From: Limosilactobacillus urinaemulieris
Lineage (GTDB): Bacteria > Bacillota > Bacilli > Lactobacillales > Lactobacillaceae
Length of the DNA stretch: 64,000 bases
NCBI RefSeq assembly: GCF_014838745.1
Contig: NZ_JABUXR010000008.1
Location: 1-64,000, forward strand
Direction of reading: 5' to 3'
Positions 8,529 through 17,304 of the stretch are shown in pieces; position 1 is the first letter of the stretch; each line of letters opens with the position of its first letter. The notes beneath the pieces are model-generated. The model saw only the letters and a list, made by a program, of their open reading frames with translations, was not told where the DNA came from and made no database searches. A program made the translations under genes and the position numbers.

Positions 8529-10256
8529 TTACTTTTGTGAGAAACGAATTTTTATAACATTTTCTAATATTTGATTTGAAGTCAAATACGAATTATATGT
8601 ATCGGGATTTCCATTCCTAATATCTAGAATATTTTGATCATTAATAATTCCTTTAGATTCAAAACGATGTAAAAAATCATCGATATCTAACGTTGTAACT
8701 ATATCATCTGCGTAACTAGTCCCAATAATTTTTTTATTTCGATCATCAACTGATTTTATTATAATTTTACTAAAATTATGTCGATATAGGTAACTGTAAA
8801 CATCTTTTATTTCTTCGACATTTTTATTGAAAAATTGTGTTAATGCTAAATTATACAGTAGTGTTATATTAATTATGTAATTTCGAGCATATTTAGAAAA
8901 TCAATTATTTCCATTTTTTTGTAAATAGGAAAGATCTTTCTTTGCTTTTTTCTCCGTTTCTTTCTTTGCTTCTTTCTCCATTTTATTTTTTATTTGTCTA
9001 TCCTTATAAAATCCTGGAATATTTAAATAGTATTCGAATCTATTGCTATCAATTTCTTCGATAACTTCGTTTATGATTTGACTAGCTGCATGATTTTGTG
9101 GATGTTGATCAAAATTTCTAAGATTATAACAAAGCCTATATCCTAAATTGTTATCATAAATGTAAGTACATATATTTTTCCAAATATTTTTGAATTCAGG
9201 AACATAGTTTGCTAACCATTTTTGTTCTAAATAATCAATAAACATATTTCCGTCAGCAATAAAAGCGCCTACTGTCACATTAGGATTAGTTGCTATATTT
9301 TTTGATATGAACTCACTAGTCAAATTTTTATATGAAGAAGTCACCCTATCATACAGAGCTTCTATATTTTCAAACCTTTTCCTAATATTTTGAAAAACGC
9401 CCATCTCTTTTTTATCTTCGTTGGTAATATTTATTCTCCTACCATCTTCAGAATAATAAATATTCTTCTTAAACTTATATACGTCTATTACACATTCTTT
9501 TACGTTATCTCTTATGCATTTACCATCGTTAAAAATATATTCGTTATATTGATCTTCAAAGTCTTTTGGCAAGTCTTTGCCAGTTTCTTTCTTGTATTCC
9601 TCTAAAAAAGGATCGATTTCTAATACTACACTAGCTGACTTATTTATCTTATTCTTCGAAATTTCTTCTAAATTCAAGTTGCTTTCAAATTCTTTAGTAT
9701 AATTAATGTCTATTAAATTAACTATACTTTTCCAGTCATCATTACCTGCTTTCTTGCTATTAATAATTGCCATGTCATCAAAAAGTTCTTCTATCAGTTG
9801 TTGATGAGTACTATTATCTGTAAATTCAAAGCCAGCATTGCAAAAACCAATGTAATCAACTCTTCTGTCTTGAAAATAAGGTAATATGTATTTTTCAAAT
9901 AATAGTTTTTTACTTAAAATAGATGCTTTTGAAGAAAATAAATTGTACTCATCTAGAATGGCAATGGAACTATCCTGACTAATTTTAAAGTCATCCACCA
10001 TAGCTTCAGCCACAAAATACAAGTCACCTGACTCACTATCTGCAGCCTCGACAATATCAGCAACTTCACCATTTATTATAAAGAATCTTGCTGAAGCTAA
10101 GGTATTCAGTTCTTCATCTTCATCCATTGTCATCTTTAAATTTAAGATCGTGTTGTATACACCATCATCAAATTCTGATGATTTGAAATCTTCACTTTCA
10201 AACTCGACATATGCTAAGTTATTTTTTATGTATTCATCCGTAAATCTGGTATCCAT
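8529..10256 (-). pseudogene. HEPN-motif protein of unknown function, interrupted by in-frame TGA
   Basis: The intact part (10256 to 8901) is 451 residues. The same frame continues without start codons for 123 more codons after a TGA at 8903-8901, ending at TAA 8531-8529, so the ancestral protein was probably about 575 residues. The motif LRNFDQHP (Arg380-Asn381-xxx-His385) fits the Rx4-6H signature of HEPN ribonucleases used in toxins, abortive infection and CRISPR effectors. The N-terminal 140 residues are acidic strands and helices with no motif I recognise. Residues about 420-445 are a Lys/Glu-rich helix. It sits beside a CRISPR-Cas locus, is AT-rich and stands alone. A defence role is inference. 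The 451-residue product might still be functional. Confidence 0.6.
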
Positions 10257-10383
10257 ATAAAATTTTACCTTTCTGTAATGTATTAAAACAATGATTATAC
10301 ACTAAAATAACACTTATTTTATTAAGAAAGCTTCGATCTTTTTTATGCTCTTAGCTAATTTATTAGTTGAGTTTCTATTGCAT

Positions 10384-10579
10384 AGAAAGCTTGAGGGCTA
10401 GTTTTACCGCACACTTTGTTAATAACCTTTTAATTTACGTCGTTGGGATCTGGGCTGCAGTTTCTACTTCGTCAAGCATGATGTGGAGAAGTTTGACTGG
10501 AACTTTGCTTGGTATGGGAATTACTGCTGTATTAGTTTATTGGTGTTTTTTAAGAAACAAACAGAACCGAAGATTATAG
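10384..10579 (+). pseudogene. 3' remnant of a duplicated CPBP family protease gene
   Basis: Only the last roughly 64 codons remain. They match the C-terminus of the intact CPBP gene at 11513-12289 almost residue for residue: ASFTAHFVNNLLIY here and ASFTAHVVNNLLIY there, then the shared segment WRSLTGTLLGMGI. The DNA is also closely similar from GAAAGCTTG onward, and homology stops abruptly upstream. It keeps one putative metal-site His but lacks the EExxxR motif, so it cannot be a working protease. Confidence 0.8.
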
Positions 10580-10743
10580 TTGTTGAAAGATCAACTTAGC
10601 TAGTCAAAATAATATTGTTTATAAATCAGTCAGTATTCTTTAAGGGTCCAGTTGAAAGCCTTAGAAGATTAGGGGGATAAAAAAACAGTACTCAGTCAAA
10701 ATAGCTGAGTACCGAATATTCTATTAATTAACTTTAATCACTC

Positions 10744-10787
10744 CACCATCTTTAAACGTAAACTCCGCGTTGGAAGATGGTGCTTTT
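10744..10787 (+). terminator. Hairpin terminator with CACCATCTT arms
   Basis: CACCATCTT (10744-10752) pairs with AAGATGGTG (10774-10782), followed by CTTTT. It shares its arm core with the terminator at 125-173. It sits in the roughly 290-bp gap 10580-10866, which otherwise shows nothing clear. Confidence 0.6.
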
Positions 10788-10866
10788 AATTTGGTGTAAT
10801 CAAGCTACAAATATTAGTTATCCTTATTGTATAATTAAACAACCAAAATTAAAGGAGGGACAGGCG

Positions 10867-11394
10867 ATGACCCAACTCGAACAAAAAAGGCTTGAGCTAG
10901 CTGTTAAGCAAAAAAGAGGGCTGCATTTTATCGTTGCTTCTGTAATAATTTGGCTTGCAATTGCATTTATTTATTCATCTGCTATGCCAACCTTGACTAA
11001 GAACTTATTTGTTTTTATTTGTACAGGGATCTTATTACCGCTGGCATGGGGAATTTCAAAAATACTGAAAGTTAACTTCAGTGATAATGAAAATCCTTTG
11101 TCAAATTTGGGCGTCTTGTTTTCGGTGAATCAGTTATTATATTTGCTGATTGCCATGTGGATTTATCCGACTATTCCAGATAAAATGCCGATGGTTATTG
11201 CAATAATTTTTGGTGCACACCTAATGCCCTTTAGCTGGTTATATAAGTCTAAAGTGTACTTACTGTTTTCAATAGTTATTCCGTTTTTGGCGCTATTCAT
11301 TGGCTTATCGTTTAGTCCAACTATTTTAGCTGTTGGAATGACAATTGTAGAAACCATTTTTTGCGGGGCATTAATTATTGAAAATAAAAATTGA
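10867..11394 (+). CDS. Multi-pass membrane protein, DUF7010-like
   Basis: A 175-residue protein: a charged cytoplasmic N-terminus (TQLEQKRLELAVKQKRG) followed by about six hydrophobic segments. The layout resembles the uncharacterised DUF7010 membrane family; this is a tentative match from memory. I start at ATG 10867, seven bases after GGAGGGACA. An upstream in-frame start would lie inside the terminator hairpin. No catalytic motif is visible, and function is unknown. It precedes the CPBP protease gene by about 120 bases without an obvious terminator between them. Confidence 0.6.
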   Translation: MTQLEQKRLELAVKQKRGLHFIVASVIIWLAIAFIYSSAMPTLTKNLFVFICTGILLPLAWGISKILKVNFSDNENPLSNLGVLFSVNQLLYLLIAMWIYPTIPDKMPMVIAIIFGAHLMPFSWLYKSKVYLLFSIVIPFLALFIGLSFSPTILAVGMTIVETIFCGALIIENKN

Positions 11395-11512
11395 AATTTA
11401 TGGAATATGATCAGCAATATAAACTTAATCCGGTCAAATAAAGGCGTTGCAGTATAAGATCCCGTTGAGGTCTAAAATAACCTTAGAGACTATCCAATCG
11501 AGGCGAAACCAC

Positions 11513-12289
11513 ATGCGTAAATATGTCAAAGCGCTAATTATGATTATCCTGATTCTAGTACTAATAGTTATTGGTCAAATTGCACCACTAGCAGTAGCTG
11601 ACCACTTAAATTTCTCAGAAAACACGGCAGTTATCATAATGACAGTTATTTATCCAATTATTGTTATCGTTGGTGGATGGCTACTAAACCATTTCCTATT
11701 TCATCAACCTCTGCCATTAGTGGCTAAGTGGCGTTTTCAATGGTGGCCAATTTTATATGCAATCTTGGCGGATGTCTTAATCTACCTATTTTCTTGGATT
11801 GCTCAGACCGGCTTCCATTCATCGGTCGCGACAATGAATAATTGGTGGTTACAATTCACGATGACAGTTGTGAGTGCCCCATTGGTTGAAGAATACGTCT
11901 TTCGTGGATATATATTTGGTGCGCTAGATAGCATTTTTAATCGTTCCGTAACGATTTGGCTAACAGCATTTATTTTCGGCTTAATCCATTTATCGTCGCT
12001 CGGTAAAGCAGCGTGGTATAATGCAATCTTCCTTGTGATTGCTTATACCGCAATGGGAATGTTCTTCACGTTAATTGCTGTGGCGGCGAAAAGCTTGTGG
12101 GCTAGTTTTACCGCGCATGTTGTGAATAATTTATTGATCTATATTATTGGAATTTGGGCGGCGGTTTCCACTTCATCAAGTATGATGTGGCGGAGTCTAA
12201 CCGGAACTTTGCTTGGCATGGGAATTGCTGCTGGATTGGTTTATTGGCGTTGTCTAAAGAATAAACGGAAAAAGATTATTAAGGACTAA
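11513..12289 (+). CDS. CPBP family intramembrane glutamic endopeptidase
   Basis: A membrane protease of the CAAX/Abi (CPBP) family, 258 residues with about eight hydrophobic segments. The motifs are in order: EEYVFRG (EExxxR), FGLIHLSSLG (FxxxH) and HVVNN (HxxxN). These are the active-site and metal-like residues of the family. Relatives in lactobacilli often serve in bacteriocin self-immunity or protein processing. ATG 11513 follows CGAGG by nine bases; the open frame upstream lacks a ribosome-binding site. Two broken relatives lie nearby (10384-10579 and 14279-15414). A strong terminator follows. Confidence 0.85.
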   Translation: MRKYVKALIMIILILVLIVIGQIAPLAVADHLNFSENTAVIIMTVIYPIIVIVGGWLLNHFLFHQPLPLVAKWRFQWWPILYAILADVLIYLFSWIAQTGFHSSVATMNNWWLQFTMTVVSAPLVEEYVFRGYIFGALDSIFNRSVTIWLTAFIFGLIHLSSLGKAAWYNAIFLVIAYTAMGMFFTLIAVAAKSLWASFTAHVVNNLLIYIIGIWAAVSTSSSMMWRSLTGTLLGMGIAAGLVYWRCLKNKRKKIIKD

Positions 12290-12329
12290 CACAATTTTAG
12301 AGAAAATAGTAGATGCTTCTACAGATAGT

Positions 12330-12372
12330 AAAATGAACAGCTCGTGCCAGACTGACGCAGGCTGTTCATTTT
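12330..12372. terminator. Bidirectional terminator between convergent genes
   Basis: The 12-bp arms AAAATGAACAGC and GCTGTTCATTTT are perfect, with A/T tails on both sides. It separates the plus-strand CPBP gene from the minus-strand DUF3021 gene. Confidence 0.8.
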
Positions 12373-12378
12373 AAAAAC

Positions 12379-12825
12379 TTATTGCCTAAGCCTCCTATTA
12401 ATTTTTTTCAAATCCTGCTTTACCGCGTAAAAATTAATAAACCACATAATAAGGTAAATCATTACAAAAATGCCGGTAAAAACTAACCAGTTAATTAGGT
12501 TTAATGGGAACCATCCCGCTAGAATTGCCAGGGGAGTAAATCCACAATAATAGATGATAAAGTTAATGATTGTTCGTTTTAAAATTGACCAATCCTCAAT
12601 ATTAAAAATTAATGCGCCAAAGCTGAATACAAGCCCCATCATCCCCCAGAGAATTACAGAGACTAACACTGCATTCAACATCCGGCTAAAATGGTCGGTG
12701 AAAGTTGGTGCAGATGGTACGTAATCTTTAAGGTTGTAGAAGTAACTAAAGAACAATGAAAAGACTAAGCCGAATAACTCGCCGACACTTACTCCGCTGA
12801 CGGCATAAAGGAAATATTTTTTCAT
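12379..12825 (-). CDS. DUF3021 family membrane protein
   Basis: A 148-residue protein with four hydrophobic segments and a basic C-terminus (KKINRRLRQ), matching the DUF3021 family. Members are typically encoded right after a LytTR DNA-binding regulator, as here: the start ATG overlaps the stop of the LytTR gene (12822-12825), so the two are translationally coupled. The membrane protein is thought to control the activity of its LytTR partner; that role is inference from other such pairs. Confidence 0.8.
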   Translation of the reverse strand: MKKYFLYAVSGVSVGELFGLVFSLFFSYFYNLKDYVPSAPTFTDHFSRMLNAVLVSVILWGMMGLVFSFGALIFNIEDWSILKRTIINFIIYYCGFTPLAILAGWFPLNLINWLVFTGIFVMIYLIMWFINFYAVKQDLKKINRRLRQ

Positions 12826-13256
12826 AAACCTAACCTCGCTTTTAAATTTTTGATTTTGCGACGACTAATTGGAATCCGCTGTTGATTTTTTAAAATTACA
12901 TCAATTGCGCCATTATCCATTAATTCTAAGTGATCGATATGCTTAAAATTGAAAATTGCACTCCTAGAGGCTTCGACAAAATCATTAGTTAATTGCGCTT
13001 TTAATACCGAAATTGTTTTCCGATACTGATAGCGTTTATTAGCGGTTGCCACTTCTAAGCCGTGATCAGCTGTTTGAATGGCAAAAATATCACGATAATG
13101 GACGGGAACTAATTCATTATCATAGTTACACCATAGTACCTGCTCATTGTTATTTAAATATTCTAAAAGATCAGCGAGTTTAGGAGTCATTTTTCGCATC
13201 CAGATTTCAGCGTGTTCATTCTTAATTGAACTATCGACATGGCAGTTGATTTTCAA
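12822..13256 (-). CDS. LytTR family DNA-binding transcriptional regulator
   Basis: A 144-residue protein with an N-terminal roughly 40-residue region and a LytTR DNA-binding domain. The domain shows 'VPVHYRDIFAIQTADHGLEV', then the basic KRYQYRKTIS and the ending RIPISRRKIKNLKARL. There is no receiver domain, so it is the small type paired with DUF3021 membrane proteins. I start at TTG 13256, which has GGAGG nine bases upstream; the ATG 39 bases earlier lies before that ribosome-binding site. LytTR proteins often regulate bacteriocin or competence genes, which fits the CPBP genes on both sides, but the target is unknown. Confidence 0.85.
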   Translation of the reverse strand: MKINCHVDSSIKNEHAEIWMRKMTPKLADLLEYLNNNEQVLWCNYDNELVPVHYRDIFAIQTADHGLEVATANKRYQYRKTISVLKAQLTNDFVEASRSAIFNFKHIDHLELMDNGAIDVILKNQQRIPISRRKIKNLKARLGL

Positions 13257-13391
13257 AGTGTTACACCTCCGCAATTGATGTACCAATTTTAACAAAAGAT
13301 AACGGTACTAAATTCAATTAGTATTAAACGGTAAAAAAGATAAGTAAGAGGTTTGATCGAGGACTCGGATGGGTGAGCAAGGAGCATTTTG

Positions 13392-13559
13392 ATGTCGATT
13401 TCTCGCCAAGGGGTTATTTATTGGGGAGTTTTAGAAATATTACGTCACCTAGCTGGTTATACTGGAATTATTTGGGCACAAGCAGTCAGCGATATCATTA
13501 CCTGCCTGCTTGGTTACCTCCTCTACAAGCTAATTTTCAATTGGCAGGATAAAAAATAA
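13392..13559 (+). pseudogene. C-terminal remnant of a MATE family efflux transporter
   Basis: A 55-codon open frame, MSISRQGVIYWGVLEIL... to ...YKLIFNWQDKK, resembles the last two transmembrane helices of MATE multidrug exporters. The SRQG loop and the GxxWAQ(A/P)VSD pattern are typical of that end. The other roughly 400 residues are absent and there is no ribosome-binding site at the correct spacing. It is a remnant, consistent with decay around it. Confidence 0.65.
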
Positions 13560-13665
13560 CGCGGAGATTTAATCTCTTCAGCATAAGTTATCTTAAATTT
13601 AAATAATTATTGTCATATGACTTTAGCGGTCTGGTAAACTTAAATTGATGAAAGAGGGTTAAGTG

Positions 13666-13968
13666 ATGAAAACCGATCAAATTAAAGTTAATGTGACTGA
13701 AAATAAAGACAGGTCAGCAACATATGAAATGCTGATGTCTAATCAGCAATATAAAGTTATGAGCAAGGTTTTTGCGAAAAGTGGCTATACAATTGCGTCC
13801 TATTTTAAGGCATTCATGGAAAATTTAGTTAAAGAGGATGCTGATGGACCAGTTCACCAGTGGCTCGATCAGTTGATTGTTGAATCAGGGGATGAGCTCG
13901 GTGTAAAAAAAGAAGCAATTGAAAAGGCAAAGGTTCGAATTGCCAAGCTTAAGGCTGAAACCAAGTAA
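13666..13968 (+). CDS. Small protein of unknown function
   Basis: About 100 residues, soluble and highly charged. The N-terminal part (QIKVNVTENKDRSATYEMLMS) looks strand-rich, and the C-terminal 40 residues are a Lys/Glu-rich helix (KKEAIEKAKVRIAKLKAE). ATG 13666 lies seven bases after GAGGG. The next small gene starts 21 bases downstream in the same direction. I do not recognise the family. The two-gene arrangement recalls a toxin-antitoxin pair, but no motif supports this. Confidence 0.55.
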   Translation: MKTDQIKVNVTENKDRSATYEMLMSNQQYKVMSKVFAKSGYTIASYFKAFMENLVKEDADGPVHQWLDQLIVESGDELGVKKEAIEKAKVRIAKLKAETK

Positions 13969-13988
13969 TACTAAAGAAGATAATCATA

Positions 13989-14255
13989 ATGCGACAAATA
14001 CCGATTAATCAGGCGAAGTCGATCATAAAGCAGCTTTTGAAGGTAAAAAGACAGCAGAAAATTAGCCTATTAACGAATAAGAAGGATCGTTCATTAACAA
14101 TTATCGTAAATGATGGTGAAGTAACCGTGAAAGAGCAAGGATATGTTAACGATATCAATACATATTCTACTGAGAGTACTGCTAAGCATGAACTAACAAG
14201 GGCTTTCAAACGCGAATTTCCTCGTAGTCACCAGCTTTATATTAGCTATGAGTAA
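13989..14255 (+). CDS. Small basic protein of unknown function
   Basis: An 88-residue protein with a strongly basic N-terminus (INQAKSIIKQLLKVKRQQK) and a middle that looks like a short beta sheet (SLTIIVNDGEVTVKEQGYV). It follows the 100-residue gene by 21 bases and is probably in the same transcript. The ribosome-binding site is weak (AAGAAG). No family is recognised. Confidence 0.5.
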   Translation: MRQIPINQAKSIIKQLLKVKRQQKISLLTNKKDRSLTIIVNDGEVTVKEQGYVNDINTYSTESTAKHELTRAFKREFPRSHQLYISYE

Positions 14256-14278
14256 GACTATAAAAGGTGAATAATTAA

Positions 14279-15414
14279 ATGAAATTATTGAAAAATAGTT
14301 TAACTACTTATCGCTTGCAATTACTGCTCGCAATTATAATCGTAAGCATCAATACGTCGTCCCGTGGCGGTGTTGCTTCACTCCTAGTGCTTTTGATGCT
14401 AATAATTGCTTTACTATTTACTAGTGTGGCTCGTTCGTCTCGAAACTTGCGGTATATTAATTGGGGGATTCAGCTATTAACAGCTCCCGTTCTCCTATCA
14501 TTTACTACCGGAAGCTTGCTAATGCTAGCGAGATCACTACTCTTTGTTAGCATCCTAGTACTACTGAGTTACCTTGTAATTTTCATCCCTTATACGAAAC
14601 TTTACGTAAAGCCGTTAAGAAATACTTGGTTACGACTATTATGGGTAATTTTCTTTTTCCAAATTGCCATCGGTCCCGCTTCCTATTATGGAGTCACAGT
14701 TACGACTGGTAATGTGTGATTCACCTCACTAATAACCACTGGCTGTTTAGGGGCAATTGCCTATTTGATTGTAATTATTAAAGCTTTGCAAGCTGGCATT
14801 TACAAACGCCGCTATCATTTGCCAAGTACCACGTTAAGGTTAATTGGGGCGTGATCCTAGTTTATCTTTTGCTAGTATTGCTCTTTTTGTACAGTAACTT
14901 GGCAGGTTATCAAAAGCTAAGGATGAAGGGCAGATTACAATTGTGGCAAGATTTCCTTACATCGCTTGAAAGCGGAATTGGTGAAGAGACCTTATGTCGG
15001 TTTGCAATTTTGACCTTACTAGTGATCATTTGTCGTCACTCGAAATGGAAGGTACCGTTAGTGATTTATACTAGCTCACTGATCTTCTGACTTCTTCACT
15101 TCATTAACCTGATTGATCAAAATTGGCCTCTAACGGTCTATCAATTCTGCTTTACCACTATTTCAGGGATCTTCTTTGCTCTTATTTTCTTATACACTGG
15201 CCGATTATGGTTAGTTATGGTAATTCATTTTGCGATGGATTTTGTTTCTTCATTTAGCGAAATATCAGCGATGAATAGTACGGTTAGTTTAGCTGATTAT
15301 CAATCGATCGTGGTGTTAGCATTGTTGATGCTTGTCCTTACCATTTGGATGATGAGAGGAAAACGGGGCAAAGTGATGCAAACTCGGACGCAATTACTAA
15401 TCACTAAAAATTAA
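14279..15414 (+). pseudogene. Broken CPBP family protease gene
   Basis: Three open fragments form one decayed membrane protease. The first (14279-14719) has five hydrophobic segments and ends in TGA, after which the frame stays open for about 43 codons. A frameshift near 14845 leads to the second frame (14851), which holds GEETLCRFAIL (EExxxR) and is stopped by TGA at 15088-15090. The same frame then resumes directly with LLHFINLI and later HFAMDF (HxxxD) to TAA at 15412-15414. All core CPBP motifs are thus still readable, so inactivation looks recent. Both TGAs could be former TGG (Trp) codons. Confidence 0.75.
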
Positions 15415-15420
15415 GAGGAA

Positions 15421-15456
15421 GCGTGACAGAAGTCATTTATGACTTCGTTTTCACGC
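15421..15456. repeat. Nested stem-loop
   Basis: GCGTGA/TCACGC outer arms enclose a near-perfect inner stem GAAGTCAT-TT-ATGACTTC. It lies just after the broken CPBP gene and directly before the dispersed hairpin repeat. Confidence 0.5.
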
Positions 15457-15462
15457 TCCCGC

Positions 15463-15574
15463 GAGCGCAAATAGGGTTCCAGAGTTCGGTTATACCGGAC
15501 TCTGGAACCCATTTGCGTACCGCGTTGTTCGTATTTGAACTTAGTAAAAGTATTTATGTCATATCCCCTCTTAT
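15463..15574. repeat. Dispersed hairpin repeat, copy 1
   Basis: It begins GAGCGCAAATAGGGTTCC and folds into a long hairpin (15466-15517: CGCAAAT...GGGTTCCAGAG against CTCTGGAACCC...ATTTGCG). A conserved tail with TACCGCG, GTTCGTATTTG and TTATGTCATA follows. Copy 2 at 34359-34461 is nearly identical. Both copies lie between convergent genes and abut the 3' end of a minus-strand gene. Confidence 0.8.
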
Positions 15575-16300
15575 TCAGATATTATCAGTATTTCTATAAT
15601 GAAGTTTAAATGCAACTATTATCAAGAATGGGAGTAGTGTGATTACACTGCTAAGCAAGAATATTCCAAAATTTTTAATTAACTGGTCGTTTTGCTGAAC
15701 TATTTGATAGGCATAATAACTCGGGAAAAGTTTTTGAATATTGGTCATTAACTTAATCATTGAGTTTGTTGGAATAAAAACATTCCACGGAACGATAAAT
15801 ATTGCTAGTAGAAACATCAGTGGAGTTGAACCCGCGTCAATTAAGGAGCGATCGAAGGAAATGCCAAACGTAAAGCCAATTACGCTTAGGTAAATTCCGA
15901 AGAGGTTAACTAAACCGAGAGATATCCAAGTTACCTGATTAAAGTTAATTGTATGGAAAAGGCAAGCAAGCAGTACCAATATAATGGTAATAATCATATT
16001 AAGAATTAATTGAGTAATTAGCTGTGAAATCAGATATTTCCAAATAGAGTAGTGGCTAATTCGCGCTTGAAGAAAATAAAAGCGACGATTACTAGCAATC
16101 CGTTTACTAAAAGTAACAATTGAATTGCCTAAGATTCCAATCAAAAGGGCTAATATTAGCAGAATTAATTGGAAAGGTGATTTTTGTGGCATGTTAGTTA
16201 TTTTGATCATCATCCAGTACCAAGAAGTGGGGAAGATGATAGTAAAAATTAAGAAGCGACGATTACGAAGTACTTGTTTAAGTTGAATTTCTGTGATCAT
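15575..16300 (-). CDS. ABC transporter permease
   Basis: A 241-residue membrane protein with about six hydrophobic segments, of the ABC-2 type used by ABC exporters. It starts at ATG 16300, one base after the stop of the ATPase gene (TAG-C-ATG), with AGGAGG inside the upstream gene's end, so the two are translationally coupled. An N-terminal basic segment (QLKQVLRNRRFLIFT) precedes the first helix, as in ABC-2 permeases. Substrate unknown; such two-component systems often export peptides or drugs. Confidence 0.8.
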   Translation of the reverse strand: MITEIQLKQVLRNRRFLIFTIIFPTSWYWMMIKITNMPQKSPFQLILLILALLIGILGNSIVTFSKRIASNRRFYFLQARISHYSIWKYLISQLITQLILNMIITIILVLLACLFHTINFNQVTWISLGLVNLFGIYLSVIGFTFGISFDRSLIDAGSTPLMFLLAIFIVPWNVFIPTNSMIKLMTNIQKLFPSYYAYQIVQQNDQLIKNFGIFLLSSVITLLPFLIIVAFKLHYRNTDNI

Positions 16301-16301
16301 G

Positions 16302-17189
16302 CTAGTCCTCCTTATTGTTGAGTCGATACCATTGAGCAATTGTTTGGTGATGACTGTGGATTTCTTTAACACTAATGTCATGAGCAATAATACCGTCTTT
16401 TAGTAACCAAACTCGAGAGAAGTATTTGTCGATTTGGTTAAAATCATGAGTAACTACAATTGTGCTACCATTACGCTGATCTAATAACTTCCAGAAAAAA
16501 TCAATTGAAGTGAGATCCATTCCGACAGTTGGCTCATCTAAAATTAATAATTTAGCAGAGCGTAAAGTGCTTATTAACAAACTGAGTCGTCGCTTTTGAC
16601 CACCGGATAATTTTTGAATGAATTGATTAGTTTGATCATTTAGTTTAAATTTGAGCAATAGATTATTGATGTATTTAGGTTGATAGACCTTATTAATTAA
16701 TGCAGCTAATTTAACCTGTTCCATAACTGTAAGATCTGGAATTAGGACATCATCTTGAGGCATCACATTTAGATCCTGTTTAAGATTAAAATAGTATTTT
16801 ATCTTGCCACTATCCGGATTGAGTAAACCAATGAGAATTTTTATTAACGTCGATTTACCAGCACCATTGCTGCCGAGAAGCGCAATTCGTTCATAGTTAT
16901 TAATACTGAAAGTAACATCTTTTAGCACAGGTTTGTTAAAGGTTTTTTTCAGGTGATTTACGGTTAATAACAGAGTATCAGGATCCTTACTACCAGTTAC
17001 TAAATTATCTAAGCTTACGTTAAAAAGTCGTGCTAGTGAGATTAAATTATCTAGGTTTGGCTCTGTATCACCATTTTTCCATTTAGAAACTGCTTGACGG
17101 GATACAAATAGTTGACTAGCAATATCATTTTGAGAAAGCTGTTGCTCTGTCCGGAGTTTTCCCAACTGGTGGGCAAAAATATTTTTCAT
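16302..17189 (-). CDS. XRE helix-turn-helix / ABC transporter ATP-binding fusion protein
   Basis: About 295 residues with two domains. Residues 1-65 are an XRE helix-turn-helix (LRTEQQLSQNDIASQLFVSRQAVSKWKNG). The rest is an ABC ATPase: Walker A GSNGAGKST, signature LSGGQKRRLS, Walker B LLILDEPTVGMD and the switch His in VVTHDF. All motifs look intact. I start at ATG 17189; an in-frame ATG four codons earlier overlaps the AAGGA ribosome-binding site. Fusing a DNA-binding domain to the transporter ATPase suggests it could sense transport state and regulate its own operon. It is co-transcribed with the permease at 15575-16300. Confidence 0.87.
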   Translation of the reverse strand: MKNIFAHQLGKLRTEQQLSQNDIASQLFVSRQAVSKWKNGDTEPNLDNLISLARLFNVSLDNLVTGSKDPDTLLLTVNHLKKTFNKPVLKDVTFSINNYERIALLGSNGAGKSTLIKILIGLLNPDSGKIKYYFNLKQDLNVMPQDDVLIPDLTVMEQVKLAALINKVYQPKYINNLLLKFKLNDQTNQFIQKLSGGQKRRLSLLISTLRSAKLLILDEPTVGMDLTSIDFFWKLLDQRNGSTIVVTHDFNQIDKYFSRVWLLKDGIIAHDISVKEIHSHHQTIAQWYRLNNKED

Positions 17190-17304
17190 GAGAGTACACA
17201 TCCTTGTAGAAATGATGCTTTTATTTTAATGGATTTTTTAATCACATCAACTAAATGCCTAGATAATAATGTTTGCGCAAGTTGCAACCATATGTTGACA
17301 GCTA

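Noticed and set aside
9390-9605. Hydrophobic plus-strand open frame inside the HEPN-like gene
   Set aside because: It is the complement of a Lys/Asp/Asn-rich coding stretch, which commonly yields Phe/Ile-rich shadow frames; no ribosome-binding site.
10384-10579. A small intact membrane protein gene
   Set aside because: It aligns to the C-terminus of the neighbouring CPBP protease and lacks the active-site motif and a ribosome-binding site; a remnant is the better explanation.
8529-15414. TGA reassigned to Trp in this organism
   Set aside because: Many intact genes (for example cas1 and cas2) end normally in TGA, so a changed code is very unlikely.
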